In this document: positions 63,785 to 64,000 of the stretch, in pieces | How positions within the stretch are numbered: the first letter of the stretch is position 1 | Layout: every line of letters starts with the position of its first letter | Assembly (NCBI RefSeq): GCF_028736215.1 | Contig: NZ_CP117883.1 | Span: 3,968,001-4,032,000 of the forward strand | Direction: 5' to 3' | DNA length: 64,000 nucleotides | Source of the DNA: Mucilaginibacter sp. KACC 22773 | GTDB taxonomy: Bacteria; Bacteroidota; Bacteroidia; Sphingobacteriales; Sphingobacteriaceae | Made by a program: the position numbers and the translations under genes | The notes under the pieces: generated by a model | Told to the model about the DNA's origin: nothing | Seen by the model: the letters and a program-made list of their open reading frames with translations, nothing else | Databases searched by the model: none

Positions 63785-64000
63785 ACATGATTTCCCTTTT
63801 AATTTCGACCTATGCATCATTGGCAGTGGCCCGGCGGGCATTATCCTCGCTCTTGAATATTCGCGGCTAAACCCTCATAAATCTGTTGTATTGCTTGAAT
63901 ACGGTGTAAGCGGGCAGCCGGCAGAAAACAGCTTAGATAGTTCAATTACAATAACCAATGTTGAAAATCATCACGCTCCTTCGGAGTGTACGAATAAAGG
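63777..64000 (+). CDS. GMC-family or related FAD-dependent oxidoreductase, 5' part only
   Basis: Partial, 74 full codons visible. Start overlaps the acetyltransferase stop (ATGAGTAA). It contains an FAD-binding Rossmann motif DLCIIGSGPAGIILALEYSR followed by SVVLLEYG, as in GMC oxidoreductases. It probably oxidises a sugar or alcohol. The family assignment rests on the N-terminus only. Confidence 0.7.
   Translation, partial: MSKHDFPFNFDLCIIGSGPAGIILALEYSRLNPHKSVVLLEYGVSGQPAENSLDSSITITNVENHHAPSECTNK

Noticed and set aside
1..64000. tRNA, rRNA, insertion sequence transposase, phage or integrase genes
   Set aside because: None was seen on reading both strands; no cloverleaf, rRNA block or transposase domain could be supported.

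Overview
The window is chromosomal DNA from a Bacteroidota bacterium, most likely of the family Sphingobacteriaceae (Mucilaginibacter- or Pedobacter-like). This rests on three SusC/SusD pairs, a hybrid two-component regulator, lipoproteins with SusD-style signal peptides, an UpxY/NusG-type antiterminator beside an exopolysaccharide locus, AT-rich leaders without clear Shine-Dalgarno sequences, and palindromic intergenic repeats. The genus is an inference; no rRNA or marker gene is present.

Layout. (1) 1-11.7 kb, minus strand: a polysaccharide-utilisation locus with a truncated susD, susC, a GH43 glycosidase, a 1384-aa hybrid two-component regulator and an AraC regulator. (2) 12-22.6 kb: unrelated genes. 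They are a Tat-exported class V aminotransferase, a DoxX membrane protein, a PIN-domain toxin/antitoxin pair, an M81 (MlrC-like) protein with an exported alpha/beta hydrolase, a plus-strand orphan lipoprotein bracketed by short repeats, and a large glutaminase-family (DUF4965) protein. (3) 23.0-40.9 kb, minus strand: an 18-kb operon-like run of 11 genes with gaps of 11-42 bp. It holds two susC/susD pairs and seven accessory surface lipoproteins (fasciclin, discoidin-like, PKD, DUF1735+PA14, DUF5008-like beta-propeller, DUF5007-like and a degenerate alkaline-phosphatase fold), with no recognisable active glycosidase or dedicated regulator. (4) 41-45 kb: a sparse AT-rich regulatory zone with two tiny ORFs, a 97-aa orphan, an HTH protein and an UpxY-like antiterminator. 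(5) 45.0-64 kb, plus strand: a Wzx/Wzy-type exopolysaccharide cluster. It holds the export protein, a BY-kinase co-polymerase, flippase, seven or more glycosyltransferases, an epimerase, two acyl/acetyltransferases, a polymerase, two heptose-precursor enzymes and the start of a GMC oxidoreductase.

How it fits together. In region 1 the regulator probably senses an oligosaccharide released by the GH43 enzyme and activates susCD. In region 3 the gene content suggests a glycan- or polymer-binding and import machine dominated by adhesion-type domains rather than degradation. In region 5 repeat units are built on a lipid carrier, flipped, polymerised and exported. A 30-bp conserved element, with a promoter-like TAYTTTTATGC box at exactly the same distance, lies upstream of both the 49-aa ORF at 41825 and the first exopolysaccharide gene. 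This suggests the small protein is co-regulated with the exopolysaccharide locus. The 319-bp gap at 50494-50812 inside that locus holds a terminator-like hairpin, a 4 x 20-bp tandem array and two perfect palindromes, and may be an internal control point.

All functions come from reading the translations and recalled family knowledge; no database search was run.
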